Of a stretch of 64,000 nt of DNA, positions 7,320-16,320 are shown one piece after another; positions within the stretch are counted from its first letter, which is position 1; each line of letters begins with the position of its first letter. The translations under genes and the position numbers were made by a program. The stretch comes from Caulobacter sp. (GTDB lineage: Bacteria > Pseudomonadota > Alphaproteobacteria > Caulobacterales > Caulobacteraceae), in the NCBI GenBank assembly GCA_030678995.1, contig JAUXTQ010000052.1:62001-126000 (forward strand), written 5' to 3'. The notes under the pieces are model-generated. The model saw only the letters and a list, made by a program, of their open reading frames with translations. It was not told where the DNA came from and made no database searches.

Positions 7320-9725
7320 ATGGGCCACCAGAACATGCGCACCGCGTCGTCGCGTCCGGTCCCCAGAAGGGCCGATGGACGGACCCGGGTTGCCGGACCT
7401 TTTCTGGGTCTGATGTTGGCGGGGGCCTCGATCTCCGCCGTCTCGGCAGGGTCGGCCTGGGCCCAGACCAGCGATACAACCGGCGACGGCGTCACGGTTC
7501 AGGAAATCGTGGTGACGGCGAACAAGCGTGAGGAATCGGCCAACACGGTGCCGATGTCGATCACCGCCGCGACGGGGGAAGTGCTCGAGCGTCAGGGCAT
7601 CGACCAGCCCCGCGACCTGGTGAAGATCACGCCGTCGTTCACCTACGCCGACTCCTATGTGGGTTCGCCGATCTACACCCTGCGGGGGGTCGGCTTCAGC
7701 GACATCAGCCTGGGCGGTCGGCCCACCGTGAGCATCTACATCGACGAGGCGCCGCTGCCGTTCTCCATCGTCACCCGGGGGGCCAGCCTGGACCTCGAAC
7801 GGGTGGAGGTGCTGAAGGGTCCGCAAGGCACCCTGTTCGGCCAGAACGCCACGGGCGGCGCGATCAACTATATCGCCGCCAAGCCCACCGCGACCTTCGA
7901 AGCGGCCGCGAAGGCCACCTTCGGCAATTTCAACACCATGGACGCCGGCGGCTACCTCAGCGGCCCGCTGAGCGACACAGTTGCCGTCCGTTTCGCTGTC
8001 GACCACACCGGAAACGACGGCTGGCAGAAGAGCTACACGACCGGCCGGACCAACGGCGCCGAGGACTTCACCAGCGGGCGGATGATCCTGGCCTGGACGC
8101 CTTCCGACGCGTTCGAGGTCCAGCTGAGCTTCAACGGCTTCCAGGACAACTCCGACGTCCAGGCCGGACAGCTGATCGCCATTTCTCCGGGCATTCCAGC
8201 CGCCGCGGGGTTTGTCCCCGGCCTGTTGACCTACCCCCTGGCGCCGGCCAATGCCCGCGCGGCCGACTGGAACCCGGGCGCAGACTATGCGCGCGACAAC
8301 AGCTTCGTTCAGGGCAACCTGCGCATCGACTACGAGCTGTCGGACCGCCTGACGCTGACGTCGCTGACCTCGGTCAGCCGTTATGATCACCGCGAATTGC
8401 AGGACATCGACGGCACGACCCTGCTGAACCTCAGCCAGCTGACCACCGGCGACATCTCCTCGGCCTCGCAGGAGCTGCGGCTGGCGGGTGACATCGGCGA
8501 TGCGGGTCATTTCGTGATGGGCCTCGCCTATGCGCGCGACGAGGTCGACCAGGTCGGTCTCGTCCGGATCGACCAGAGCACGACCGCCTTCACCTTCGTG
8601 CCCTTCGGCTTGCCCCTGTTCACCAGTTTCAGCGACAGCAACAGCCAGGACGCGACGACGACCGCGATCTTCGCCAGCGCGGACTACCAGGTCACTGATG
8701 CGGTGAAGATCTACGGAGGCATTCGCTACACAGAATCGGCGAACGAGTTTCAGGGCTGCACCGCCGATTCCGGCGACGGGGTCGCGGCGCTGGACTTCGG
8801 CGTGCTGCAGAATGTCTTCCGGGCCGGGGCCGGCCTGCCACCCAATGCCCCCATCCCGGCCGGCGGATGCGTCACCTCGGACGCCGCCTTCGTCCCCGGT
8901 CTGGTGCGTGACACCCTCGACGAAGACAACGTCGCCTGGCGCGCAGGGGTCGAGTGGACGCCGATGCCCCGTGTCCTGCTCTATGCCAACGTCAGCCGTG
9001 GCTACAAGGCTGGCGGATTTCCCGATCTCGCGGCGACCCTCGACACGCAGTTCCTGCCGGCGACCCAGGAGTCGCTGGTGGCCTACGAGGCCGGCTTCAA
9101 AGGCACCTTGCTGGAGCGCAGGCTCCAGCTGAACGGGGCCGTGTTCTACTACGACTACACGGACAAGCAGATCCTCGGAAAGGTCCTCGACCCGGTCTTC
9201 GGCCCCCTGCTGAGGATGATCAATGTCCCTCAGTCCCAGATTACCGGCGCCGAGATCCAGGCGACCTGGACCCCTGTTCGGGGCCTGACGGTCAACGCGG
9301 GTGGCTCCTACATCGACTCCGAGGTGCTCGACCACTTCACCAACTACGACGCCACCGGAGCGCTCGTCGATTTCGACGGCGAAGCCTTTCCCAACACGCC
9401 GAGATGGCAGTTTGTCGCCGACGTCGACTACCGTTGGGATGCGTCGGATGGACTGGTTGGCTTCGTGGGCGGCGGCGTCACCTACCAGGGCTCGACCAAT
9501 AGCCAGCTTGGGGAGCTGCCGGCGCTCGCCATCGACAGCTATGCGCTGGTGGACCTTCGCGCCGGCCTGGAGTCCGCCGATGGCGCCTGGCGGCTCTCCG
9601 CCTGGGGTCGCAATGTCGGCGATGTCTACTACTGGACCGCGGCCAACCGGAATCTCGACACCACCGTCCGCTTTGCCGGCCGGCCAGCAACCTACGGCGT
9701 AACCCTCTCCCTCAAGTTCAACTGA
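7320..9725 (+). CDS. TonB-dependent outer-membrane receptor
   Basis: 801 residues. A basic N-terminus is followed by a signal peptide (FLGLMLAGASISAVSAG, cleavage near AWAQ). The TonB box follows as VQEIVVTANKREE. The plug domain spans about 60-180 with PRDLVKITPSF and the conserved LERVEVLKGPQGTLFGQN; the rest is a 22-strand beta-barrel ending in VTLSLKFN. It should import a large or hydrophobic substrate across the outer membrane using proton-motive force through TonB-ExbBD. In sphingomonads and Caulobacterales such receptors serve terpenoids, steroids, glycans and siderophores; the catabolic neighbours argue for the cluster's own substrate. Alternative start at 7335. Confidence 0.93.
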   Translation: MGHQNMRTASSRPVPRRADGRTRVAGPFLGLMLAGASISAVSAGSAWAQTSDTTGDGVTVQEIVVTANKREESANTVPMSITAATGEVLERQGIDQPRDLVKITPSFTYADSYVGSPIYTLRGVGFSDISLGGRPTVSIYIDEAPLPFSIVTRGASLDLERVEVLKGPQGTLFGQNATGGAINYIAAKPTATFEAAAKATFGNFNTMDAGGYLSGPLSDTVAVRFAVDHTGNDGWQKSYTTGRTNGAEDFTSGRMILAWTPSDAFEVQLSFNGFQDNSDVQAGQLIAISPGIPAAAGFVPGLLTYPLAPANARAADWNPGADYARDNSFVQGNLRIDYELSDRLTLTSLTSVSRYDHRELQDIDGTTLLNLSQLTTGDISSASQELRLAGDIGDAGHFVMGLAYARDEVDQVGLVRIDQSTTAFTFVPFGLPLFTSFSDSNSQDATTTAIFASADYQVTDAVKIYGGIRYTESANEFQGCTADSGDGVAALDFGVLQNVFRAGAGLPPNAPIPAGGCVTSDAAFVPGLVRDTLDEDNVAWRAGVEWTPMPRVLLYANVSRGYKAGGFPDLAATLDTQFLPATQESLVAYEAGFKGTLLERRLQLNGAVFYYDYTDKQILGKVLDPVFGPLLRMINVPQSQITGAEIQATWTPVRGLTVNAGGSYIDSEVLDHFTNYDATGALVDFDGEAFPNTPRWQFVADVDYRWDASDGLVGFVGGGVTYQGSTNSQLGELPALAIDSYALVDLRAGLESADGAWRLSAWGRNVGDVYYWTAANRNLDTTVRFAGRPATYGVTLSLKFN

Positions 9726-9802
9726 CCCCCCGGCGTGGGCGGTCGTCGCGTAGACGTCCGCCCACGCCGCCCTTTTCCTTCCCTTCTTCGCATCGGCATT
9801 CC

Positions 9803-10942
9803 ATGCATGAGCTCCTGATCGGCGGCGAGTCCGACGCCGCGTTCGCCGCGGTCGCCGACGCCTTCGCGGACAACTTCCGCCACGAGGGCGACATCGGCGC
9901 CTCCGTCTGCGTCTTCCAGGCCGGCCGAAAGGTCGTCGACCTGTGGGGAGGCCACGCCGACGCCGCGCGAACCCGGCCCTGGGAGCCGGACACCCTGGTC
10001 AACGTCTGGTCCACGACCAAAGGCGTGATGGCCCTCTGCGTGGCGCGTCTGGTGGATCAAGGCCTCCTGGCCAACGATCGCCCGGTCGCCGACTACTGGC
10101 CGGCGTTCGCGGCCAACGGCAAGGGCACGGTGACCGTCGCCCAGCTGTTCTCGCACCAGGCTGGTCTCTGCGGGCCGAGCCGGAAATTGACCGAGGCCGA
10201 GCTGCTCGACACCGACCTGGTGGCCGACCTGCTGGCCGGAGAGGCGCCACACTGGGCGGTGGGGTCGCGGTCGGGATATCACGCCCTGACCATCGGGCCG
10301 CTCGGCGACGGACTGTTCAAGCGGGTCGTCGGCAAGACGGTGGGCGAGTATTTTCGCGACGAGATCGCCGGGCCCCTGGGCATCGACTTCCACATCGGCC
10401 TGCCGGCCGATCAGGACGTTCGCGTGGCGGAGATCGTCCATGACGGCAACCCCGAGTCCGGCGGACCAGAGAGCTTCAATCCTTATCAGCAACTCGCCCA
10501 GGTGAACGTCCCCGTCCGGTCTGGCCTCGCCAATCTCCGCGCCTGGCGCGCGCAGGGCACGCCGTCGGCCGCCGGAACGGGCAACGCCCGAAGCGTCGCC
10601 AGGATATATTCGGCGCTGGCCACCGATCGCCGCGTCGATGGGGTGGAACTCGTCAGCGAGCGGGCCCTGCAGGCGGCGACCTCAGTCCAGATCGAGAATG
10701 AAGATCTCGTTTTGCGCTTTCCCATGAGCTGGGGGGTCGGTTTCGCCCTGAACAAGGCCATGGGTGTCTATGGCCCCAGTCCCCGGGCGTTTGGCCACCA
10801 CGGCTGGGGCGGCTCGTTCGGGTTCGCCGACCCGGACAATGGCCTGGCGGTCGCCTACGCCATGAATTTCATGCGCGAGCCCCAGGGCGGGCTGGATCCA
10901 AGGTTCGCCGCGCTGGTCGGGGCGGTTTACGCGTCCGTCTGA
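9803..10942 (+). CDS. beta-lactamase-fold serine hydrolase (family VIII esterase type)
   Basis: 379 residues with the penicillin-binding/class C fold. The SxxK motif is STTK at 70-73 and the Tyr motif is Y159-H-A, replacing YxN. A late HHGWGGS stretch takes the place of the KTG box, as in EstB-like esterases rather than true beta-lactamases. No signal peptide is visible, so a cytoplasmic esterase is more likely than an antibiotic-resistance enzyme. It lies 77 nt after the receptor gene and overlaps the end of the convergent TetR gene by 16 nt. It may hydrolyse an ester intermediate of the pathway. Confidence 0.87.
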   Translation: MHELLIGGESDAAFAAVADAFADNFRHEGDIGASVCVFQAGRKVVDLWGGHADAARTRPWEPDTLVNVWSTTKGVMALCVARLVDQGLLANDRPVADYWPAFAANGKGTVTVAQLFSHQAGLCGPSRKLTEAELLDTDLVADLLAGEAPHWAVGSRSGYHALTIGPLGDGLFKRVVGKTVGEYFRDEIAGPLGIDFHIGLPADQDVRVAEIVHDGNPESGGPESFNPYQQLAQVNVPVRSGLANLRAWRAQGTPSAAGTGNARSVARIYSALATDRRVDGVELVSERALQAATSVQIENEDLVLRFPMSWGVGFALNKAMGVYGPSPRAFGHHGWGGSFGFADPDNGLAVAYAMNFMREPQGGLDPRFAALVGAVYASV

Positions 10943-11673
10943 CCAGCGGCGGCGCGCAGCTGGGCGATCCGGTCCTCGATGCCCTTGATCAGACAGTCCA
11001 GACCAAACAGGAACTGGCGATCATCCAGCGGGCGGGCCAACACGACGGCTGCGTCACGCGACACGGTCGGATCCAGCCCCTCGACGCCATCGAGCATCGC
11101 CGTGAGCTTCCGCACCCGGTCGGTCTCGGCGCCCGGACCCTGCGAATTGCGCCGGCGCCGGTGGGACTGCGCCTCCAGGAGGGCGTAGCCGTTCGTGTAG
11201 CTGGAAATCGCCCAGTAGGTGTCCGGCAACAGCGTCCGTGGCACGCCGGCTTCGCGAAGGCGCTCGATGATCGCGGCGTTGACCCGAAGGGAGATCGGTG
11301 ACCTGCGGAACTCACGACCGATTTGATCGGCCAGTTCCGGGTGGGCCAGCATCGCGGCCCGTACGCGAAGGCTGAGCGTCCGGGCCTGTGTCTGCCAGGG
11401 GCCCTCCATCTCGGGAGGCGCGAAGCCTTCGACGACGTGGTCGACCACCGCGTCCAGCAGCTCCGCCTTGTTCCGGAAATGGCGGTAGACGCTCATCGTC
11501 GACGCGCCGAGCGCGCGTCCGAGGTCACGCATATTGAGCGTGTTCAGTCCGCCGGCATCGATCAGATCGAGGGCGGCATTGAGAATCCGCTCGCGGGACA
11601 GCTCCGCCCGCGCGCTGCGGGCTGGATCGCCGGCCGGCTTTTTCCGGGTGGCTACTTTGGGCAGGGTGGGCAT
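10927..11673 (-). CDS. TetR-family transcriptional regulator
   Basis: 248 residues from the Met at 11673 (an in-frame Met at 11721 would overlap the preceding gene). The N-terminal DNA-binding domain is typical: RERILNAALDLIDAGG, then GRALGASTMSVYRHF and NKAELLDAVV. The C-terminal ligand/dimer domain begins near residue 90. The gene follows the CoA-transferase gene on the same strand with 28 nt between them, so it is likely cotranscribed from the twin-operator promoter at 13.0 kb and would autoregulate. TetR dimers bind 15-bp-scale palindromes, which makes this the leading candidate for the GCGTAC-N3-GTACGC sites. Confidence 0.9.
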   Translation of the reverse strand: MPTLPKVATRKKPAGDPARSARAELSRERILNAALDLIDAGGLNTLNMRDLGRALGASTMSVYRHFRNKAELLDAVVDHVVEGFAPPEMEGPWQTQARTLSLRVRAAMLAHPELADQIGREFRRSPISLRVNAAIIERLREAGVPRTLLPDTYWAISSYTNGYALLEAQSHRRRRNSQGPGAETDRVRKLTAMLDGVEGLDPTVSRDAAVVLARPLDDRQFLFGLDCLIKGIEDRIAQLRAAAGQTDA

Positions 11674-11701
11674 GCCGAAATCCAATTGAGCGTCGCTACC
11701 G

Positions 11702-12895
11702 TCATCGAGGCAAGGCTGCAAGTTCGGCCAGGATCTCCGCGGTATCCTGGCCGATCCGGGGCGGGTCGAGGCGGATGCTCGCTGGCGTCTTCGAGAACCG
11801 CAGGCCTGGTTTCATCGCACGATAGGTTCCTTCGCCCTCCAGCTCGCGCTCCTCGAACAGGGTCTGGCGGAGCTGTTCATCCTCGAAGATCATCATCGGG
11901 GTATTGGCCCGCATAACCGGGATCGAATTGGCCGCGCCAAGCGCCATCCATTCCTCTGTGGTGTGACTGGCCGCCGCTTCGGCCATCATGGCGTAGTACT
12001 CGGCGACCTTCTCCTTGCCGCTGGCCTTCGAGGTGAAGCGCTCGCTCTCATAGGCGCCTGGAAGTCCGCCCAATTCCATGAACCGGGCCGACTGTTGCGC
12101 GCTCGCCGGCATGGCCGTCAGATAGCCGTCGCGAGTCTTGAACGGCCGGCGATGGGGAGTGATGGCGGTGGTGAAGCCAAAGCTGCCGGTCGGCGGGATA
12201 AACGTCTCGCCATAGAGATGCTCGGCCATCAGGAAGCCGGTGAAGGTTTCCAGCATGGGCACCGCCACATACTGGCCTTCGCCTGTCCTCTCCTTGTGAC
12301 GCAGGGCCGCCAGGGTGGCGATGACCGCGAACAGGCCGCAGGTCTTGTCGGCCAGAAACGAGGGCAGGGGGCGAAGCTCCACGTCCGGATCAACCAGCTG
12401 TCCCAGTCCACAGGCGCCGCTGGCCGACTGGATCAGGTCATCGAAGGCCTGCAGCCCCGCGTAAGGACCAGCGTCGTCGTAGCCCATGGCTTCGACATAG
12501 ACGATGTCGGGCTTGATGGCCGACACCTGCTTGTACGAGAAACCCAGCCGCGCCACGGCGGCGGGGCGCATGTTGTGAATGAACACATCTCCCGTCTCGA
12601 CCAGCTGGCGCAGTGTCGCCCGGCCCTCCTCGGTCTTCAGATCCAGGCTGATTGATCGCTTGTTGCGATTGAAGGCGACATAGCCGGAACCCATTTCCCG
12701 GGACTTGGGCGCCTTGCCGGAATTGCGCTGACGATCGCCTGAGGGCTCCTCGACCTTGATCACTTCAGCGCCGAGGTCGCCGAGCGTCTGGGTGGCGTAG
12801 GGACCCAGGATGAACTGGCTCAGATCGATGATCCTGACCTCCGAAAGGGGGCCGGGGCGGACGGCTTGGGGTTCAGTTTCGGCAGCTGGGGTCAA
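11702..12895 (-). CDS. type III CoA-transferase (CaiB/BaiF family)
   Basis: 397 residues, the normal family length. The N-terminal RIIDLSQFILGPYATQTLGDLGAEVIKVEEP is the classic opening (CoA-binding Rossmann part). The catalytic Asp is expected at 152 in FDDLIQSASG, which forms the acyl-Asp anhydride intermediate. The enzyme moves CoA from an acyl-CoA donor to a carboxylic acid, which would activate the acid made after esterase cleavage so that beta-oxidation can follow. Divergent from the SDR gene at 13138, with the second twin-operator module between them. Confidence 0.92.
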   Translation of the reverse strand: MTPAAETEPQAVRPGPLSEVRIIDLSQFILGPYATQTLGDLGAEVIKVEEPSGDRQRNSGKAPKSREMGSGYVAFNRNKRSISLDLKTEEGRATLRQLVETGDVFIHNMRPAAVARLGFSYKQVSAIKPDIVYVEAMGYDDAGPYAGLQAFDDLIQSASGACGLGQLVDPDVELRPLPSFLADKTCGLFAVIATLAALRHKERTGEGQYVAVPMLETFTGFLMAEHLYGETFIPPTGSFGFTTAITPHRRPFKTRDGYLTAMPASAQQSARFMELGGLPGAYESERFTSKASGKEKVAEYYAMMAEAAASHTTEEWMALGAANSIPVMRANTPMMIFEDEQLRQTLFEERELEGEGTYRAMKPGLRFSKTPASIRLDPPRIGQDTAEILAELAALPR

Positions 12896-13023
12896 GCTTC
12901 ATCGCCTCTAGGAATTGGCAGGACCGCGCCCTGGACTCGGAATGCTACCTCACCGGGGGCGCGAGGGCTCCCGTCCCGGTGAACCGATTCCGGCAGCCCG
13001 CGCCGTCAGGGGCAGCGAAGCGA

Positions 13024-13085
13024 GCGTACATCGTACGCAGTCGGATGGACAAGCCGCGATCCGCACCTTAGCGTACGGCGTACGC
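13024..13085. promoter_or_regulatory. bidirectional promoter with twin 15-bp operators (copy 2)
   Basis: Perfect palindromes GCGTACATCGTACGC (13024-13038) and GCGTACGGCGTACGC (13071-13085), centres 47 bp apart as in copy 1. In inverted orientation the 32-bp interior matches that of copy 1 at about 22 positions, including GCTTGTCCA. The leftward promoter TTGTCC-18-TACGCT serves the CoA-transferase and TetR genes. The rightward TGGACA-17-TAGCGT serves the SDR gene. Confidence 0.75.
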
Positions 13086-13137
13086 AATTAGCGAGCCAGC
13101 GCCGCGAATCCCGGCGCGCAAAAGGGAGAATGCGCCG

Positions 13138-13950
13138 GTGGAGAACCAGAAAACGCGGGACCGTGGTCGCTTCGTCGATCGGGTCGTTGTGATCACCGGC
13201 GCGGCCAGTGGCATCGGGCGGGCCTGCGCGATCCGCCTGGCCGGGGAGGGGGCCGATATCGTGGGCGTCGACCTCTCGTCCGAGGGGCTGGCGACACTTG
13301 TCAGCGAGGTCGCGGCGATCGGCGGACGGTGCGAGGCGGTCGCCGGTAGCGTCGCCGACCTCGGCGTGATCGATGCCGCGATCAGCCTTGCCGTGGAGAC
13401 ATTCGGCGGCCTGGACGGCCTGGTGAACAACGCCGGCATCGGCGGTCCGATGAAGCGGCTGGACGCTGTCGAGTCCGACGAGTTCGACGCCATCGTCGCG
13501 GTCAACCTGAAGTCGGTATGGTACGGCATGAAGGCCGCCTATGCACCGATGCGCGCCCGAGGCGGCGGCGCCGTGGTCAATGTCTCGTCCATGGCGGGCA
13601 TCAGGCCCAATCGGAACCACTCGCCCTACGGCATGACCAAGGCCGGCGTGATCAGCCTGACCCAGTATGCCGCCATGGACTTCGCGTCAGCCGGGATACG
13701 GGTGAATTGCCTGTGCCCCGGTCCGGTCGAGACGCCGATCTTCCAGCAGATGGAACGCAATCTGGACGTGGCGGCCTACCAGGTCGCGCGGCAGCGGGTT
13801 CAACAACGCACGGTCATGAATCGCTTCGGTACGCCGGAGGAGCAGGCCGCGGCCGTCGCCTTCCTGCTCAGTGACGAGGCGGCGTTCGTGACCGGGATCG
13901 CCATGCCCGTCGATGGAGGATGGTCCGTCTCAGACGGCCTTGCCCGCTGA
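13138..13950 (+). CDS. SDR-family oxidoreductase
   Basis: 270 residues from a GTG start at 13138, chosen because GGGAGAA lies upstream and the family core begins 17 residues in. Features are TGAASGIG at 20-27, NNAG at 97-100, Ser150/151, Tyr164 and Lys168 in YGMTK. GVDLSS after strand 2 suggests NAD(H). The C-terminal MPVDGGWSVSDG is a standard FabG-like ending. It is the first gene of the rightward half of the cluster and probably oxidises a cyclic alcohol to a ketone or acts on a hydroxyacyl-CoA. Confidence 0.9.
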   Translation: MENQKTRDRGRFVDRVVVITGAASGIGRACAIRLAGEGADIVGVDLSSEGLATLVSEVAAIGGRCEAVAGSVADLGVIDAAISLAVETFGGLDGLVNNAGIGGPMKRLDAVESDEFDAIVAVNLKSVWYGMKAAYAPMRARGGGAVVNVSSMAGIRPNRNHSPYGMTKAGVISLTQYAAMDFASAGIRVNCLCPGPVETPIFQQMERNLDVAAYQVARQRVQQRTVMNRFGTPEEQAAAVAFLLSDEAAFVTGIAMPVDGGWSVSDGLAR

Positions 13951-14134
13951 TCGCGTCGCGAGGCGAGGGCGCATGCCCGCCGCGCGATAGACCGCGTCAA
14001 TACCATCCCTTTGCGTGACCAGAAATGTCCGCTCGTTGTCGGCCGCTCCGACCCTTCCGGGCCTGATCGGCGCGGCTAGAGTTCCAGGTCAGCGAGCGCG
14101 CTCTCCAACCTCCCAATCGCGGCGGCCTATTCGT

Positions 14135-15226
14135 ATGCCTTCACTCTTTGACCCCGTTCGGCTCGGCGCAATTCACGCCCCCAACCGCATCCTGATGGCG
14201 CCCCTGACCCGGACGCGCGGGACGCGGGAGCATGCGCCGACGGAGGTCATGGCGCGGTACTACGCCCAGCGCGCCGGCGCCGGCCTGATCGTCGCCGAGG
14301 CGATCGGCATCAGCCGTCAGGGTCTGGGCTGGCCGCACGCCACGGGCCTCTGGCGCGAGGATCAGGTCTCGGGTTGGCGGCGGGTCACGCAGGCGGTCCA
14401 TGACGCCGGCGGCCAGATCATTGCCCAACTTTGGCATATGGGCCGCATGGTGCACCCCAGCTTCGTGGATGGCGCCTCGCCCGTGTCCGCCTCGGCGACC
14501 CAGGCGCCCGGCCGCGCCCATACCTATTACGGACGCGAGCCCTATGCCGTCGCCAAGCCTCTGGCGCGCGAGGAGATCCCCGGTCTGGTGGACGACTACC
14601 GCCGGGCGGCCGAAAGGGCGCTGGAGGCCGGGTTCGACGGTGTTCAGGTTCACGCCGCCAATGGCTACATCATCGATCAGTTCCTGCGAGACAACGCAAA
14701 CCTCCGGCGCGATGAATATGGCGGCTCGATTGAGAACCGCATTCGGCTGCTTTGCGAGGTGACACAGAGCGTGGCCGATGCGGTCGGCGCGCCGAGGACC
14801 TCGGTTCGACTATCGCCCAATGGCGACAGCCAGGGTGTCAACGACAGCAATCCGGAGCCCCTGTTTCGGGCCGCCGGCGCCGCGCTTTCGGATATCGGCA
14901 TCGGATTTCTTGAGTTGCGTGAACCGCCGCGGGACGGAAGTCTTGGCCAGGGCGACCGCGATCCCCTGGCGCCGGCGATCCGCCAGGCTTTTGCTGGGCC
15001 GCTGGTGCTCAATTCCGACTATGACCAGGCCAGAGCCCAGGCGGCTCTGGACGCGGGTGTGGCGGACGCCATCAGCTTTGGCCGGCTGTTCATCGCCAAC
15101 CCCGACCTGCCACGCCGGTTCGCCGAGGGCGGTCCGCTGACCAGGGATGACAAGCTCACCTGGTACAGCCAGGGGCCCGAGGGCTACGTCGACTACCCCG
15201 CCATGACCGAAAGTGTCCGCCTGTAG
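14135..15226 (+). CDS. Old Yellow Enzyme-type NADH:flavin oxidoreductase
   Basis: 363 residues from the ATG at 14135; a longer upstream reading has no family similarity. It opens LFDPVRLGAIHAPNRILMAPLTRTRG, the FMN-barrel start, and has the family block VQVHAANGYIIDQFLRD then YGGSIENR. FMN-dependent alkene reductases of this type reduce C=C bonds conjugated to a carbonyl, for example cyclohexenones, carvone or enones, using NAD(P)H. In this cluster it could saturate an enone before the Baeyer-Villiger step. Downstream of the SDR gene by 184 nt. Confidence 0.92.
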   Translation: MPSLFDPVRLGAIHAPNRILMAPLTRTRGTREHAPTEVMARYYAQRAGAGLIVAEAIGISRQGLGWPHATGLWREDQVSGWRRVTQAVHDAGGQIIAQLWHMGRMVHPSFVDGASPVSASATQAPGRAHTYYGREPYAVAKPLAREEIPGLVDDYRRAAERALEAGFDGVQVHAANGYIIDQFLRDNANLRRDEYGGSIENRIRLLCEVTQSVADAVGAPRTSVRLSPNGDSQGVNDSNPEPLFRAAGAALSDIGIGFLELREPPRDGSLGQGDRDPLAPAIRQAFAGPLVLNSDYDQARAQAALDAGVADAISFGRLFIANPDLPRRFAEGGPLTRDDKLTWYSQGPEGYVDYPAMTESVRL

Positions 15227-15363
15227 CCGGGGTGTCCGGACCTGTTTGGCATGCGCTCTCGTCCCTACGGTGGGCGCCACTTACCGAGCAAGGGAAGGCG
15301 TGAAGCCATGATTTTTGGGTCCCGGCAGGGCGCTCCACTGGGGCGGATCACAGGATCGGCACG

Positions 15364-16233
15364 GTGAGCGGAGGTCGTCTCGCGGGCAGGACCGCTGTGA
15401 TCACCGGTGGGGCCAGCGGCATCGGCTTCGAGGTCGCGCGCCGGTTCCTGTCGGAAGGCGCGCGGGTGGTGATCGGCGACTACAACGCCGACGCCGGCGC
15501 GGCGTCCCTGGATCGCCTGGCAGCCGAGGGTTTCGCCGGCCGGGTCGAATTCGTCCGGACAGACGTCTCACGGGAAGAGGACGTCGAAGCCCTGATGGCC
15601 CGCGCGGTCGCCGTCTTCGGCGGCCTGGATATCGCCTTCAACAACGCGGGGATCGCCGGCGCCGTCGGGCCGATCGTCGAGACCAACGTCGAGCACTGGG
15701 ACGCGACCTTCGCCGTGATGACGCGGGGCGTTTTCCTGGGCGTCAAACATGCCGCCCGGATCATGATCCAGCGCGGCGGCGGATCGATCATCAACACCGC
15801 CTCGATCGCCGCCCTCTCGAGCGGTGTGGTGCCGACCGCCTATTCGGCCAGCAAGGCCGCCGTCGTCAGCTTCACCCGCAACGCCGCGACCGAGTTGGCG
15901 GAGCACCGCATCCGGGTGAACGCCGTCTGTCCCGGGATTATCTTCACCCCGCTGATGCACAACGGACGCGAGGAACTCGCCGAGGCCGTCGTGCGCGAAA
16001 TCCAGCCCTGGCCGGATCGGGGGGAGCCGCACCATGTGGCCAGCGCAGTTCTCTACCTGGCTGGCGATGAAAGCGCCTTCGTGACCGGAGAGGCGCACGC
16101 GGTGGACGGCGGCTACCTCGCCAACGGACTTCTGCGCGTGCACCCGCTGCCCGGCGCGAAGAAGAAGCCGGACTATGCCGGCATCACCTACGGCATGACG
16201 GGACAGCCCCGGGATATCCGCAGACTTGGCTGA
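15364..16233 (+). CDS. SDR-family oxidoreductase
   Basis: 289 residues from a GTG at 15364. TGGASGIG at 14-21, NNAG at 93-96, Ser147, Tyr160 and Lys164 in YSASK. Asp39 follows strand 2 (VVIGDYN), favouring NAD(H). AHAVDGGYLANG marks the usual C-terminus, followed by a 45-residue tail with GAKKKPDYAGITYG. Third SDR of the cluster and 87 nt upstream of the monooxygenase gene, so it is the best candidate for making that enzyme's ketone substrate. Confidence 0.9.
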   Translation: MSGGRLAGRTAVITGGASGIGFEVARRFLSEGARVVIGDYNADAGAASLDRLAAEGFAGRVEFVRTDVSREEDVEALMARAVAVFGGLDIAFNNAGIAGAVGPIVETNVEHWDATFAVMTRGVFLGVKHAARIMIQRGGGSIINTASIAALSSGVVPTAYSASKAAVVSFTRNAATELAEHRIRVNAVCPGIIFTPLMHNGREELAEAVVREIQPWPDRGEPHHVASAVLYLAGDESAFVTGEAHAVDGGYLANGLLRVHPLPGAKKKPDYAGITYGMTGQPRDIRRLG

Positions 16234-16320
16234 CCGGGATCACCGCGTGTTCCCGGGTGGCGGCTGACGCGCCCGACCCGGCGAACGGCGGTTGTGACGA
16301 CATTGAACAGGAAAGATTTC

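Noticed and set aside
7206-9335. A 709-codon open frame on the minus strand opposite the TonB receptor gene
   Set aside because: Antisense shadow of a GC-rich gene: no family motifs, odd Gly/Arg/Val-rich content, and the plus strand has a complete receptor with signal peptide and TonB box.
9803-10942. Antibiotic-resistance beta-lactamase
   Set aside because: No signal peptide, YHA in place of YxN and HHGWGGS in place of KTG; these point to an esterase of the same fold.
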